Numbered from the stretch's first letter, positions 1-4,995 are shown. The stretch: DNA of 5,004 bases from Pseudomonadota bacterium (GCA_019348095.1 JAHWKC010000198.1:1-5004); one strand, 5' to 3'. A program made the numbers and translations. Notes: generated from the sequence alone by a model not told the origin.

Positions 1-19
1 AAAAGCGTCACCCCGCGCC

Positions 20-850
20 TCACTTCGCCCGGAACGCCTGCTCCAGCTGCATGCCGCGAAACGCCGGGGGCGCATCGCCGTCGTTGGCATAGCGGTACAG
101 CACCGCCGAGTACACCCCGCTCAATGCCGACTGGTACACGCCCAGCATCAGCACGCCGAGCACGAACAGCACGACCACCGCACCGGCCAGCACCACCGAT
201 ACCTGGAACGCTGCGAACGCCAGCAGCGCGCCGAGCAGCAGCACCGCGGTGGTGATCAGCCCGAATGCCGCGCCGATGCCGACGTGGCCGATCGCGTTCT
301 CGCCCCAGGTCTTCTTCAGCAGCGCGACGCTGCGCTTGAGCGCGTCGATCGGGCCGATGTCCTGGCTGACCAGCACCGGCACCACCAGGAACGTCGCCAG
401 CGTCCACGCCACGCCCAGGCCGCCGCCGATCAGCCGCACGATGAAGTTGTTGTCGCGGTTCTTCAGTGACTGCAGCAGCACGCCGACGGTGGCGGCGATC
501 GCGGCATAGCCCAGGATCGGGCGCAGGCGCGAGCGGGCGATGCCGATGCCGTCGGCCAGCGTCGGGTCACCGCCTTGCAGCCGGATCATCGCCGCACCGA
601 CCAGCGCGCAGTTGAAGAAGATGATCACGGCGTACTGGCAAAAATAGAACAGGAAGCCGACGATCGCGCCGCCGACGCTGAAGCCATCGGCAAAGATCCT
701 CAACGCGAACACGGGAATGGCGAATGTCGCCAGTACCACCAGCGTGGCCAGCGAGGAGATCACCGGAAACAGCATGAGCTCCTTGTCCGAGCGCAGCACC
801 GCCGCACTCGCCTTGACCAGTCCCCAACTGCGCGAAAGCTTGTCGAACAT
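20..850 (-). CDS. DUF6159-like six-helix integral membrane protein
   Basis: This 276-residue protein has about six hydrophobic segments (near residues 27-50, 62-90, 111-128, 140-163, 190-212 and 215-240), so it should lie in the inner membrane. The N-terminus MFDKLSRSWGLVKAS followed by VLRSDKELMLFPV resembles the DUF6159 family, which has no established function; I recognise the family from memory only. A polar stretch (LKNRDNN, residues 129-135) and an amphipathic stretch (IDALKRSVALLKKTW, 168-182) separate membrane segments. The frame stays open upstream to 1027, but that extension runs through palindromic repeat DNA and is unlikely to be translated. I chose the ATG at 850 because AGGGG (859-863) lies 8 bases before it; the ATG at 856 is only 2 bases from that site. 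The gene lies 245 bases beyond folK and is probably a separate unit. The specific molecular role is unknown. Confidence 0.85.
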   Translation of the reverse strand: MFDKLSRSWGLVKASAAVLRSDKELMLFPVISSLATLVVLATFAIPVFALRIFADGFSVGGAIVGFLFYFCQYAVIIFFNCALVGAAMIRLQGGDPTLADGIGIARSRLRPILGYAAIAATVGVLLQSLKNRDNNFIVRLIGGGLGVAWTLATFLVVPVLVSQDIGPIDALKRSVALLKKTWGENAIGHVGIGAAFGLITTAVLLLGALLAFAAFQVSVVLAGAVVVLFVLGVLMLGVYQSALSGVYSAVLYRYANDGDAPPAFRGMQLEQAFRAK

Positions 851-858
851 CCTCATGT

Positions 859-863
859 CCCCT
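859..863 (-). promoter_or_regulatory. Ribosome binding site deciding the start of the DUF6159-like gene
   Basis: AGGGG on the minus strand is followed by ACATGAGG and then the ATG at 850. The 8-base spacing fits the second ATG and not the first (2 bases), so the protein should start MFDKL and not MRMFDKL. Confidence 0.6.
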
Positions 864-890
864 GATGCCGCCGAACCCGGGCGGATGCGA

Positions 891-909
891 CCTGCCGGCG
901 CCCGGCAGG
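891..909. other. Perfect 8-bp hairpin in the leader of the DUF6159-like gene
   Basis: CCTGCCGG (891-898), loop CGC, CCGGCAGG (902-909) is an uninterrupted 8-bp stem. It would sit 41 bases before the start codon at 850 in a minus-strand transcript. No T-run follows on either strand, so it is not a standard intrinsic terminator. A 12-base perfect palindrome, CCGCCGCGGCGG, lies close by at 929-940. Both structures are visible in the sequence; any function is unknown. Confidence 0.5.
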
Positions 910-971
910 AGTGTGCACATGATGCCATCCGCCGCGGCGGGTGGACGCCGTACCCACCGTGCGACGGTCCT

Positions 972-1040
972 GTAGGAGCGGGCCATGCCCGCGATCGCCC
1001 CGCTACGGATGCTGCAATCGCGGGCATGGCCCGCTCCTAC
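972..1040. repeat. REPIN 1: two inverted GTAG-type REP palindromes
   Basis: Two 24-base arms, 972-995 and 1017-1040, are exact reverse complements separated by 21 bases. Each starts outermost with GTAGGAGCGG, and each contains its own small hairpin, GCGGGC-CAT-GCCCGC (978-992 in the left arm). The GTAG head, the imperfect-palindrome core and the inverted pairing are the hallmarks of REP sequences arranged as REPINs. Such elements are thought to be mobilised by RAYT (REP-associated tyrosine transposase) proteins encoded elsewhere in the genome. No RAYT gene is in this window. The element lies between the folK stop and the DUF6159-like gene, where it could stabilise or end transcripts, though no T-run follows it. 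Confidence 0.9.
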
Positions 1041-1095
1041 GCGTGCGGCGATGCCAGCTCGCGGTTTCTTTCAATCGCCGCAAGCAGCCCGGCAA

Positions 1096-1593
1096 TCACA
1101 GCTCCACCGTCTCCAGCGGCAGCGCGTTGTCGCGATGCCCGGCCCACATCTGCGCCAGGGTGCGGCCGTCCTCGGGCACCACCACCTCGGGGGCGATGTC
1201 GGCCAGCGGCTTGAGCACGAACGCATGCCTGAGCTCCGGGCGCGGCAGGCGCAGGTTACCGGGGCCTTCAAGGACGCGGTTGTCGAACAGCACGATGTCG
1301 ATGTCGAGCGTGCGGTCGCCATGACGCGGCCCGTTGCGGTCGCGCCCATGCGCGTCCTCCAGCGCGTGCAGCCAGCTGTTGAGCTGGTAGGGGTCGAGTT
1401 CGGAGGCGATGACCGCGGCGGCATTGAGGAAATCGGCGCCATCGAAACCGACCGCGCGCGTGCGGTACACCGGCGACACCAGCACCTCGCCGAAGCGCTC
1501 GCGCAACGCGGCGATGGCGCTGCGCAGGTTGGCCTCGGCGCCGATGTTGCTGCCCAGGCTGAGGTAGGCGTGGCTGATCCGCGGACGGCTCAT
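1096..1593 (-). CDS. folK: HPPK: 6-hydroxymethyl-7,8-dihydropterin pyrophosphokinase
   Basis: FolK transfers pyrophosphate from ATP to 6-hydroxymethyl-7,8-dihydropterin in the cytoplasm, preparing it for joining to p-aminobenzoate in folate synthesis. The 165-residue product is near the family norm (E. coli, 159). It shows the N-terminal AYLSLGSNIG strand and loop (residues 9-18), VYRTRAVG (42-49), DFLNAA (54-59), and the catalytic segment GRDRNGPRHGDRTLDIDI (83-100). By alignment from memory, D97 and D99 match the magnesium-binding D95 and D97 of E. coli, R84 matches R82 and R94 matches R92. The position of E. coli W89 is a histidine here (H91), and P91 is D93. The start ATG at 1593 overlaps the upstream channel gene's TGA as ATGA (1590-1593), and no good Shine-Dalgarno is visible, so translational coupling is likely. 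Confidence 0.97.
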   Translation of the reverse strand: MSRPRISHAYLSLGSNIGAEANLRSAIAALRERFGEVLVSPVYRTRAVGFDGADFLNAAAVIASELDPYQLNSWLHALEDAHGRDRNGPRHGDRTLDIDIVLFDNRVLEGPGNLRLPRPELRHAFVLKPLADIAPEVVVPEDGRTLAQMWAGHRDNALPLETVEL

Positions 1594-2885
1594 GCGGGGT
1601 CGGCGACCGATCCGGCACGATCGGCTGGCGCGGCCGCCACCCGCGTCAGCGCCTCGGCCACGTCGGCGCCGCCGGGCTGCTGGAACAGCCGCAGGCCGAA
1701 CTCGGGCAGGACCGCGAGCAGGTGGTCGAAGATGTCGCCCTGCAGGTTTTCATAGGCGACCCAGGCGGTATCGGCCGAGAAGCAGTACACCTCCATCGGC
1801 AGGCCGGTCGGGCCAGGCGCGAGCTGGCGCACCATCAGCGTCATGCCCTGGTGCACGCCCGGATGCGCGCGCAGGTATGCCGCGACGTAGGCGCGGAACG
1901 TACCCAGGTTGGTCGCGCGGCGGTTGTTGACCGGGTCCTTGCCGGCGGCCTGGAGCTGCGCGTTGTGCGCTTCCAGTTCGTCGCGCTGCTTGTTCAGATA
2001 GTCGTCGATCAGTGCGATGCGGCGCAGGTGCTGGCGCTCGTCCTGGTCGAGGAACCGCACCGAGTTCTGGTCGATCAGCAGCGCGCGCTTGATCCGGCGG
2101 CCGCCGGCGTCGGTCATGCCGCGCCAGTTCTTGAAACTCTCGCTGATCAGGCGATGGGTCGGGATGGTGGTGATCGTCTTGTCCCAGTTCTGCACCTTGA
2201 CCGTGTGCAGCGCGATGTCGACCACGTCGCCGTCGGCGCTGAGCGCCGGCATCTCGATCCAGTCGCCGACGCGCAGCATGTCGTGGCTGGACAACTGCAC
2301 GCTGGCGACCAGCGACAGGATGGTGTCCTTGAACACCAGCAGCAGCACCGCGGTCATCGCGCCCAGGCCCGACAGCAGCAGCAGCGGCGAGCGGTCGATC
2401 AGCGCGGCGATCATCAGCACGCCGGCCAGCACGAACACCACCAGCTTGGCCAGCTGCAGGTAGCCCTTGATCGGCCGTGCCTGGGCGCGCGCGCGGTCGC
2501 GCTCGTACAGATCGTTGAGCGCGTTGAACAGGTTGCCGATCGCCAGCGCGACGGTCAGCGCCATGTAGGCCAGTGCCACGTTGCGCACCACCAGCGCCAC
2601 CGCGACCGGCAGCTCCGGCACGTTGCCGATGCCGGCATAGACCACCAGCGCCGGCACCACGTGGGCCAGCCGCGACAGCACGCCGCGGCCGAGTATCACG
2701 TCGTCCCAGTGGATCGGCGAGGCCTGCGCCAGGCGCACCACCACGCGCAGCAGGATGCGCCGGGTGACCCAGTTCGCCAGCCACGCCGCCAGCAGCAGCC
2801 CGATCAGGGACATCACCGTCGGCGCGTAGGCAAGTTCGGTCAGCGGCTGCCAGAACGCGGAAATTTGATCCATCGCTACATCCAT
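1590..2885 (-). CDS. ybdG: YbdG-type MscS-family mechanosensitive channel
   Basis: This is an inner-membrane channel of the MscS superfamily, closest to the YbdG (miniconductance, MscM) type, which opens when membrane tension rises under hypo-osmotic shock. The 431-residue protein is slightly longer than E. coli YbdG (about 415). Hydrophobic segments lie near residues 22-40, 72-88, 92-120, 143-163 and 168-197, the last being the likely pore helix. The beta domain follows: RVGDWIEMP (205-213), DGDVVDIALHTVKVQNWDKT (218-237), TTIPTHRLISESFKNWRGM (239-257), which is very YbdG-like. Residues 405-431 are an alanine-rich tail. I chose the ATG at 2885 because it lies 2 bases after the folB stop; an in-frame ATG at 2873 (MDQIS) is an alternative. 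The frame stays open further upstream to 3314, but there it is only a shadow over folB. Neither start has a clear Shine-Dalgarno. Confidence 0.93.
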   Translation of the reverse strand: MDVAMDQISAFWQPLTELAYAPTVMSLIGLLLAAWLANWVTRRILLRVVVRLAQASPIHWDDVILGRGVLSRLAHVVPALVVYAGIGNVPELPVAVALVVRNVALAYMALTVALAIGNLFNALNDLYERDRARAQARPIKGYLQLAKLVVFVLAGVLMIAALIDRSPLLLLSGLGAMTAVLLLVFKDTILSLVASVQLSSHDMLRVGDWIEMPALSADGDVVDIALHTVKVQNWDKTITTIPTHRLISESFKNWRGMTDAGGRRIKRALLIDQNSVRFLDQDERQHLRRIALIDDYLNKQRDELEAHNAQLQAAGKDPVNNRRATNLGTFRAYVAAYLRAHPGVHQGMTLMVRQLAPGPTGLPMEVYCFSADTAWVAYENLQGDIFDHLLAVLPEFGLRLFQQPGGADVAEALTRVAAAPADRAGSVADPA

Positions 2886-2887
2886 CG

Positions 2888-3247
2888 TCACAGGGTAGCG
2901 GCCGGGCGTTCGATGATCACCCCCACCGCACGCGCACCGCGCACCGCGCCGGGCTTGCTCAGCTTGAGCCGCACGTGCCGCACGCCGAATTCCTCCAGGA
3001 TGATCGCCGCGACCCGTTCGGCCAGCGTCTCGACCAGCCCGAATTCGGACTGCGACACGTACTCGATGATGCGCTTGCTGACCGCCTTGTAGTTCAGCGT
3101 ATCGGCGATCGCGTCGGTGGCGGCAGGCACGCGGTTGTCGAACGTCATCTCGACATCGAACAGCAGTGGCTGGCGGATGCGCCGCTCCCAGTCGTAGATG
3201 CCGATCAGCGCCTCGATTTCGAGGCCTTCGATGAATACCTTGTCCAT
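2888..3247 (-). CDS. folB: Dihydroneopterin aldolase
   Basis: FolB cleaves 7,8-dihydroneopterin to 6-hydroxymethyl-7,8-dihydropterin and glycolaldehyde, the step directly before FolK in folate synthesis; the enzyme is a cytoplasmic homo-octamer in known family members. The 119-residue length is typical. Visible family motifs are IGIYDWERRIRQPL (15-28), DIADTLNY-like ADTLNYKAV (48-56), FGLVETLAERVA (69-80) and KLSKPGAVRGA (95-105), ending in VGVIIER (108-114). E21, Y53 and K98 match the active-site residues of the E. coli enzyme by alignment from memory. The start at 3247 gives the canonical MDKVFIE opening. Its leader has only a weak GGA (3253-3255) as ribosome binding site, and REPIN 2 begins 17 bases upstream. 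The channel gene starts 2 bases after the stop. Confidence 0.97.
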   Translation of the reverse strand: MDKVFIEGLEIEALIGIYDWERRIRQPLLFDVEMTFDNRVPAATDAIADTLNYKAVSKRIIEYVSQSEFGLVETLAERVAAIILEEFGVRHVRLKLSKPGAVRGARAVGVIIERPAATL

Positions 3248-3264
3248 TGTGGTCCAACGCCGTT

Positions 3265-3356
3265 GTAGGAGCGGCTTCAGCCGCGATGGAATTCAGAAGC
3301 GACGTGACCACCACGCGACATCGGGAGAAAAAGCTCGCGGCCGAAGCCGCTCCTAC
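3265..3356. repeat. REPIN 2: inverted REP pair overlapping the tsaD stop codon
   Basis: The left arm 3265-3286 (GTAGGAGCGGCTTCAGCCGC then GA) and the right arm 3335-3356 (reverse complement reads GTAGGAGCGGCTTCGGCCGC then GA) match at 21 of 22 positions; the one difference is in the hairpin loop region. The spacer is 48 bases. Each arm has an internal hairpin, GCGGC/GCCGC (3271-3284 and 3337-3350). The element fills nearly all of the 105 bases between tsaD and folB. The bases 3353-3356, read on the minus strand, are GTAG: the last base of the final proline codon plus the TAG stop of tsaD. Folding of the pair in a tsaD-folB transcript could block RNase or separate the expression of the two genes. 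No mobilising enzyme is present in the window. Confidence 0.92.
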
Positions 3357-4396
3357 GGAAGATCAACCGCCGGCAACGATGCCATATCCCAGCGCGGCGT
3401 CACCATCACCGAGGCGTCCTCGTGCTGCCCCGCCTGCAACCGCAGCGCGCCGGCGAACGCGATCATCGCGCCGTTGTCGGTGCAGAACGCCGGCCGCGGG
3501 AAGCTCACCCGGCCGCCGCGCTGGGCGGTGATGTCGGCGAGCTTCGCGCGCAGCCGCCGGTTCGCGCCGACCCCGCCGGCGACCACCAGCGTCTCGCAAC
3601 CGGCCGCCTCCAGCGCGCGCGCACACTTGATCGCCAGCGTGTCGACCACCGCATCCTCAAACCCGCGCGCGATGTCGGCGCGGGTCGCATCGCTCTGGTC
3701 GCTGTCGCGCCAGGCCAGCATCACCTGCGTCTTGAGCCCGCTGAAGCTGAAGTCCAGCCCCGGCCGGTCGGTCATCGGCCGCGAGAACCTGAAGCGGCCG
3801 GCCTGGCCCTGCTCGGCCAGCGCCGCCAGTTGCGGGCCGCCGGGGTAGGGCAGGCCCATCATCTTGGCGGTCTTGTCGAAGGCCTCGCCGGCGGCGTCGT
3901 CCAGGGTCTCGCCGAGCAGCCGGTAGCGGCCGATCGCCTCGACCGCGACCAGTTGGGTGTGCCCGCCCGAGACCAGCAGCGCCACGAACGGCGGCTGCGG
4001 CCGGCCGCGCTCGGGATGGTCCGGGTCGTCCTCCATCAGCGGCGCCAGCAAATGGCCCTCCATGTGGTGCACCGCGACCGCCGGCACGTCCAGCGCCCAG
4101 GCCAGCGAGCGCGCGACCCCGGCCCCGACCAGCAGCGCGCCCACCAGCCCCGGCCCGGCGGTGTAGGCGACCCCGTCGATTTCGCTGACCGCCATGTCCG
4201 ATTCGGCCAGGGTCTGGCGGATCAGCGGCAGCAGCTTGCGCACGTGGTCGCGGCTGGCCAGCTCCGGCACCACCCCGCCGTACTGCGCATGCAGCGCGAT
4301 CTGGCTGTACAGCGCGTGCGCCCGCAGTCCGGCGTCGGTGTCGTAGACCGCCACCCCGGTTTCGTCACAGCTGGTTTCGATGCCCAGGACTTTCAT
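3353..4396 (-). CDS. tsaD: tRNA N6-threonylcarbamoyladenosine transferase TsaD
   Basis: TsaD, with TsaB and TsaE, transfers the threonylcarbamoyl group from the TsaC product onto A37 of ANN-decoding tRNAs. It belongs to the ASKHA/Kae1 family and is cytoplasmic. The 347-residue product begins [14 protein letters not shown], the canonical opening (E. coli, 337 residues). Further motifs are ELASRDHV (45-52), [13 protein letters not shown] (79-91), the metal-binding HMEGH with H111 and H115, [10 protein letters not shown] (141-150), [19 protein letters not shown] (170-188), FSFSGLKT (216-223), [13 protein letters not shown] (271-283) and CTDNGAM (305-311) with D307 as a likely metal ligand. The frame continues upstream to 4744, but that part overlaps rpsU and repeat DNA. 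The leader just before the ATG is C-rich (GTCCCGCCCC) with no Shine-Dalgarno. The stop codon is part of REPIN 2, so the last few residues (VDLP) may be a by-product of that insertion. Confidence 0.97.
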   Translation of the reverse strand: MKVLGIETSCDETGVAVYDTDAGLRAHALYSQIALHAQYGGVVPELASRDHVRKLLPLIRQTLAESDMAVSEIDGVAYTAGPGLVGALLVGAGVARSLAWALDVPAVAVHHMEGHLLAPLMEDDPDHPERGRPQPPFVALLVSGGHTQLVAVEAIGRYRLLGETLDDAAGEAFDKTAKMMGLPYPGGPQLAALAEQGQAGRFRFSRPMTDRPGLDFSFSGLKTQVMLAWRDSDQSDATRADIARGFEDAVVDTLAIKCARALEAAGCETLVVAGGVGANRRLRAKLADITAQRGGRVSFPRPAFCTDNGAMIAFAGALRLQAGQHEDASVMVTPRWDMASLPAVDLP

Positions 4397-4400
4397 GGGG

Positions 4401-4421
4401 CGGGACTCGGGACTCGGGACT
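4401..4421 (+). repeat. Tandem heptamer repeat, CGGGACT x3
   Basis: Three perfect head-to-tail copies of CGGGACT lie at 4401-4407, 4408-4414 and 4415-4421, forming the left outer arm of the palindrome. On the minus strand they form the last part of the tsaD leader and take the place where a Shine-Dalgarno would be expected. Gain or loss of a unit by slippage would change the leader length by 7 bases. Confidence 0.9.
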
Positions 4422-4535
4422 TGGAGAAGCATAAGGGCTGGTGCCATCCCGAGCGAAGCAAAGGAGCTGCCCTGGTGCCACTCACATGCAGCAGATCCCT
4501 CGCTTCGCCCGGGGTAACAGGCAATGCTCTTCCCC

Positions 4536-4556
4536 AGGCCCGAGGCCCGAGGCCCG
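4536..4556 (+). repeat. Tandem heptamer repeat, AGGCCCG x3
   Basis: Three perfect copies of AGGCCCG lie at 4536-4542, 4543-4549 and 4550-4556. The reverse complement of the unit, CGGGCCT, differs from the unit at 4401-4421 (CGGGACT) at one base, and that difference recurs in all three copies. The repeat forms the right outer arm of the palindrome and lies just upstream of the rpsU promoter. Confidence 0.9.
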
Positions 4557-4563
4557 GTCGAAC

Positions 4564-4593
4564 TTGCATCCGCGCCGAGCGCCCCGCTATCAT
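4564..4593 (+). promoter_or_regulatory. Probable sigma-70 promoter of rpsU
   Basis: TTGCAT (4564-4569) as -35 and TATCAT (4588-4593, five of six consensus bases) as -10 are separated by 18 bases. They stand in a relatively AT-rich patch of a very GC-rich region. Transcription would begin near 4600, giving a leader of about 44 bases. The -35 matches consensus at only three of six positions. On the opposite strand the same -10 region reads TATGATA, but I find no matching -35 for tsaD. Confidence 0.6.
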
Positions 4594-4602
4594 ACGCGGC
4601 TC

Positions 4603-4619
4603 GCCCGGAGGCCCCGGGC
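4603..4619 (+). promoter_or_regulatory. Hairpin at the 5' end of the rpsU leader
   Basis: GCCCGG (4603-4608) pairs with CCGGGC (4614-4619) across the loop AGGCC. The hairpin would be almost the first structure in the rpsU mRNA if transcription starts near 4600. It could protect the message from 5'-end attack or take part in control of bS21 synthesis; neither role can be shown from the sequence. Confidence 0.45.
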
Positions 4620-4643
4620 TGTTCACCCGAACCGAGATACCGT

Positions 4644-4859
4644 ATGCCCAGCGTCAAAGTCCGCGAAAACGAGCCTTTCGAGTTTGCCCTGCGTCGCTTC
4701 AAGCGCACCTGCGAGAAGGCCGGCGTCCTGGCCGAAACCCGCAAGCGCGAGTTCTACGAGAAGCCGACCCAGGAGCGCAAGCGCAAGGCCGCCGCCGCGG
4801 TGAAGCGCCAGTCCCGCCGCGCCTCGCGCGATGTGACCAAGCGCCAGCGCCTGTACTGA
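4644..4859 (+). CDS. rpsU: Small ribosomal subunit protein bS21
   Basis: bS21 is a small basic protein of the 30S platform that helps start translation of natural mRNAs. The product is 71 residues, the same length as E. coli S21, and follows the family pattern: [20 protein letters not shown] at the start, TCEKAGVL (22-29), [16 protein letters not shown] (35-50) and a basic tail ending [10 protein letters not shown]. The start at 4644 is fixed by the conserved MPxxKVREN opening; upstream in-frame codons are leader DNA. A weak GAG (4634-4636), 7 bases before the ATG, is the only visible ribosome binding site. In gammaproteobacteria rpsU heads the rpsU-dnaG-rpoD operon and is divergent from tsaD, as here. 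dnaG and rpoD would follow past the window end. Confidence 0.98.
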   Translation: MPSVKVRENEPFEFALRRFKRTCEKAGVLAETRKREFYEKPTQERKRKAAAAVKRQSRRASRDVTKRQRLY

Positions 4860-4889
4860 GCCTCCGGGCTTAACAGCGCGACCCTCCCG

Positions 4890-4907
4890 ACGGCCTGCTC
4901 CGGCCGT
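4890..4907 (+). other. Hairpin in the rpsU 3' region
   Basis: ACGGCC (4890-4895) and GGCCGT (4902-4907) form a 6-bp stem with loop TGCTCC. It lies 30 bases after the rpsU stop and just before the terminator hairpin. It may shield the rpsU message or mark a processing site, as RNase cleavage between rpsU and dnaG is known in E. coli; here that is only an analogy. Confidence 0.4.
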
Positions 4908-4920
4908 GGCGGAAGTGCGA

Positions 4921-4952
4921 AGCCGGCCGCGCCAATGCGCCGCCGGCTTTTT
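4921..4952 (+). terminator. Intrinsic terminator/attenuator between rpsU and the expected dnaG
   Basis: AGCCGGC (4921-4927) pairs with GCCGGCT (4942-4948), and inside it GCGC (4929-4932) pairs with GCGC (4937-4940) around the loop CAAT, with one C-C mismatch between the two stem parts. The stem runs straight into TTTTT (4948-4952). In E. coli a partial terminator at the same place lets most transcripts end after rpsU, so that S21 is made in excess over DnaG and sigma-70. The same role is likely here by position. Confidence 0.85.
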
Positions 4953-4990
4953 GCGTTTGTTCCCCGCTCCCGCTTCTTGTTCCCACCACC

Positions 4991-4995
4991 AGGAA
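4991..4995 (+). promoter_or_regulatory. Possible ribosome binding site of dnaG
   Basis: AGGAA lies 9 bases before the window end. If dnaG, the usual next gene, starts at about 5005, the spacing would be right. No start codon is visible inside the window, so this rests on gene order alone. Confidence 0.3.

Larger units (their letters stand above)
4401..4556. repeat. 156-base imperfect palindrome, MITE- or REP-like, between tsaD and rpsU
   Basis: Three nested pairs of arms face each other. The outer arms are triple heptamers, 4401-4421 with 4536-4556, matching at 18 of 21 positions with one mismatch per heptamer. The middle arms are 4422-4432 with 4524-4535, ending in AGCAT/ATGCT with one bulge. 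The inner arms are 4443-4470 with 4491-4518, 21 of 28 Watson-Crick. The loop is 4471-4490. The inner arm contains CATCCCGAGCGAAGC, which resembles a repeat core (CCGAGCGAAGCGAGGGATC) that I recall from intergenic DNA of several bacteria. No protein is encoded inside. The element ends 4 bases from the tsaD start codon and 7 bases before the rpsU -35 box. The structure is seen directly; its identity as a mobile or dispersed element is inferred. Confidence 0.75.

Noticed and set aside
1..19. Possible terminator after the DUF6159-like gene (minus-strand T-run at 4-1)
   Set aside because: The T-run touches the window edge and only a very weak stem (GCG/CGC) precedes it, so it cannot be supported.
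972..1040. REPIN 1 as an intrinsic terminator for folK
   Set aside because: The hairpin is strong, but no T-run follows on the minus strand, and the exact 24-base inverted arms with GTAG heads are better explained as a REPIN.
985..1755. Plus-strand open frame of 256 codons starting in REPIN 1
   Set aside because: It begins in repeat DNA and is antisense to folK; no domain is visible.
1750..2784. Minus-strand open frame of 344 codons inside the channel gene
   Set aside because: It is an alternative frame of the MscS-type gene, rich in A, G, R and P, with no membrane segments or known motif.
1722..3092. Plus-strand open frame of 456 codons
   Set aside because: It is antisense to the channel gene and folB, and very rich in Q, R, H and V without any motif. 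The minus-strand genes show clear family motifs, so this is a shadow.
2886..3314. N-terminal extension of the channel gene to 574 residues
   Set aside because: This part overlaps the whole of folB in another frame, and its translation is arginine-rich and unlike any MscS protein. The MscS homology begins after the ATG at 2885.
972..3356. CRISPR array or IS-element ends
   Set aside because: There are only two palindrome pairs, far apart, with different cores and no regular spacers. There is no transposase gene between or beside them.
4397..4744. N-terminal extension of tsaD to 463 residues
   Set aside because: It runs antisense through the start of rpsU, its promoter and the palindrome; the canonical [14 protein letters not shown] opening is at 4396. 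Only the short extension from 4432 was kept as a minor alternative.
3422..4873. Plus-strand open frame of 483 codons
   Set aside because: It lies antisense to tsaD and then runs into rpsU out of frame. Its composition is dominated by R, Q, H, A and G, typical of a shadow frame in high-GC DNA, and no domain is recognisable.
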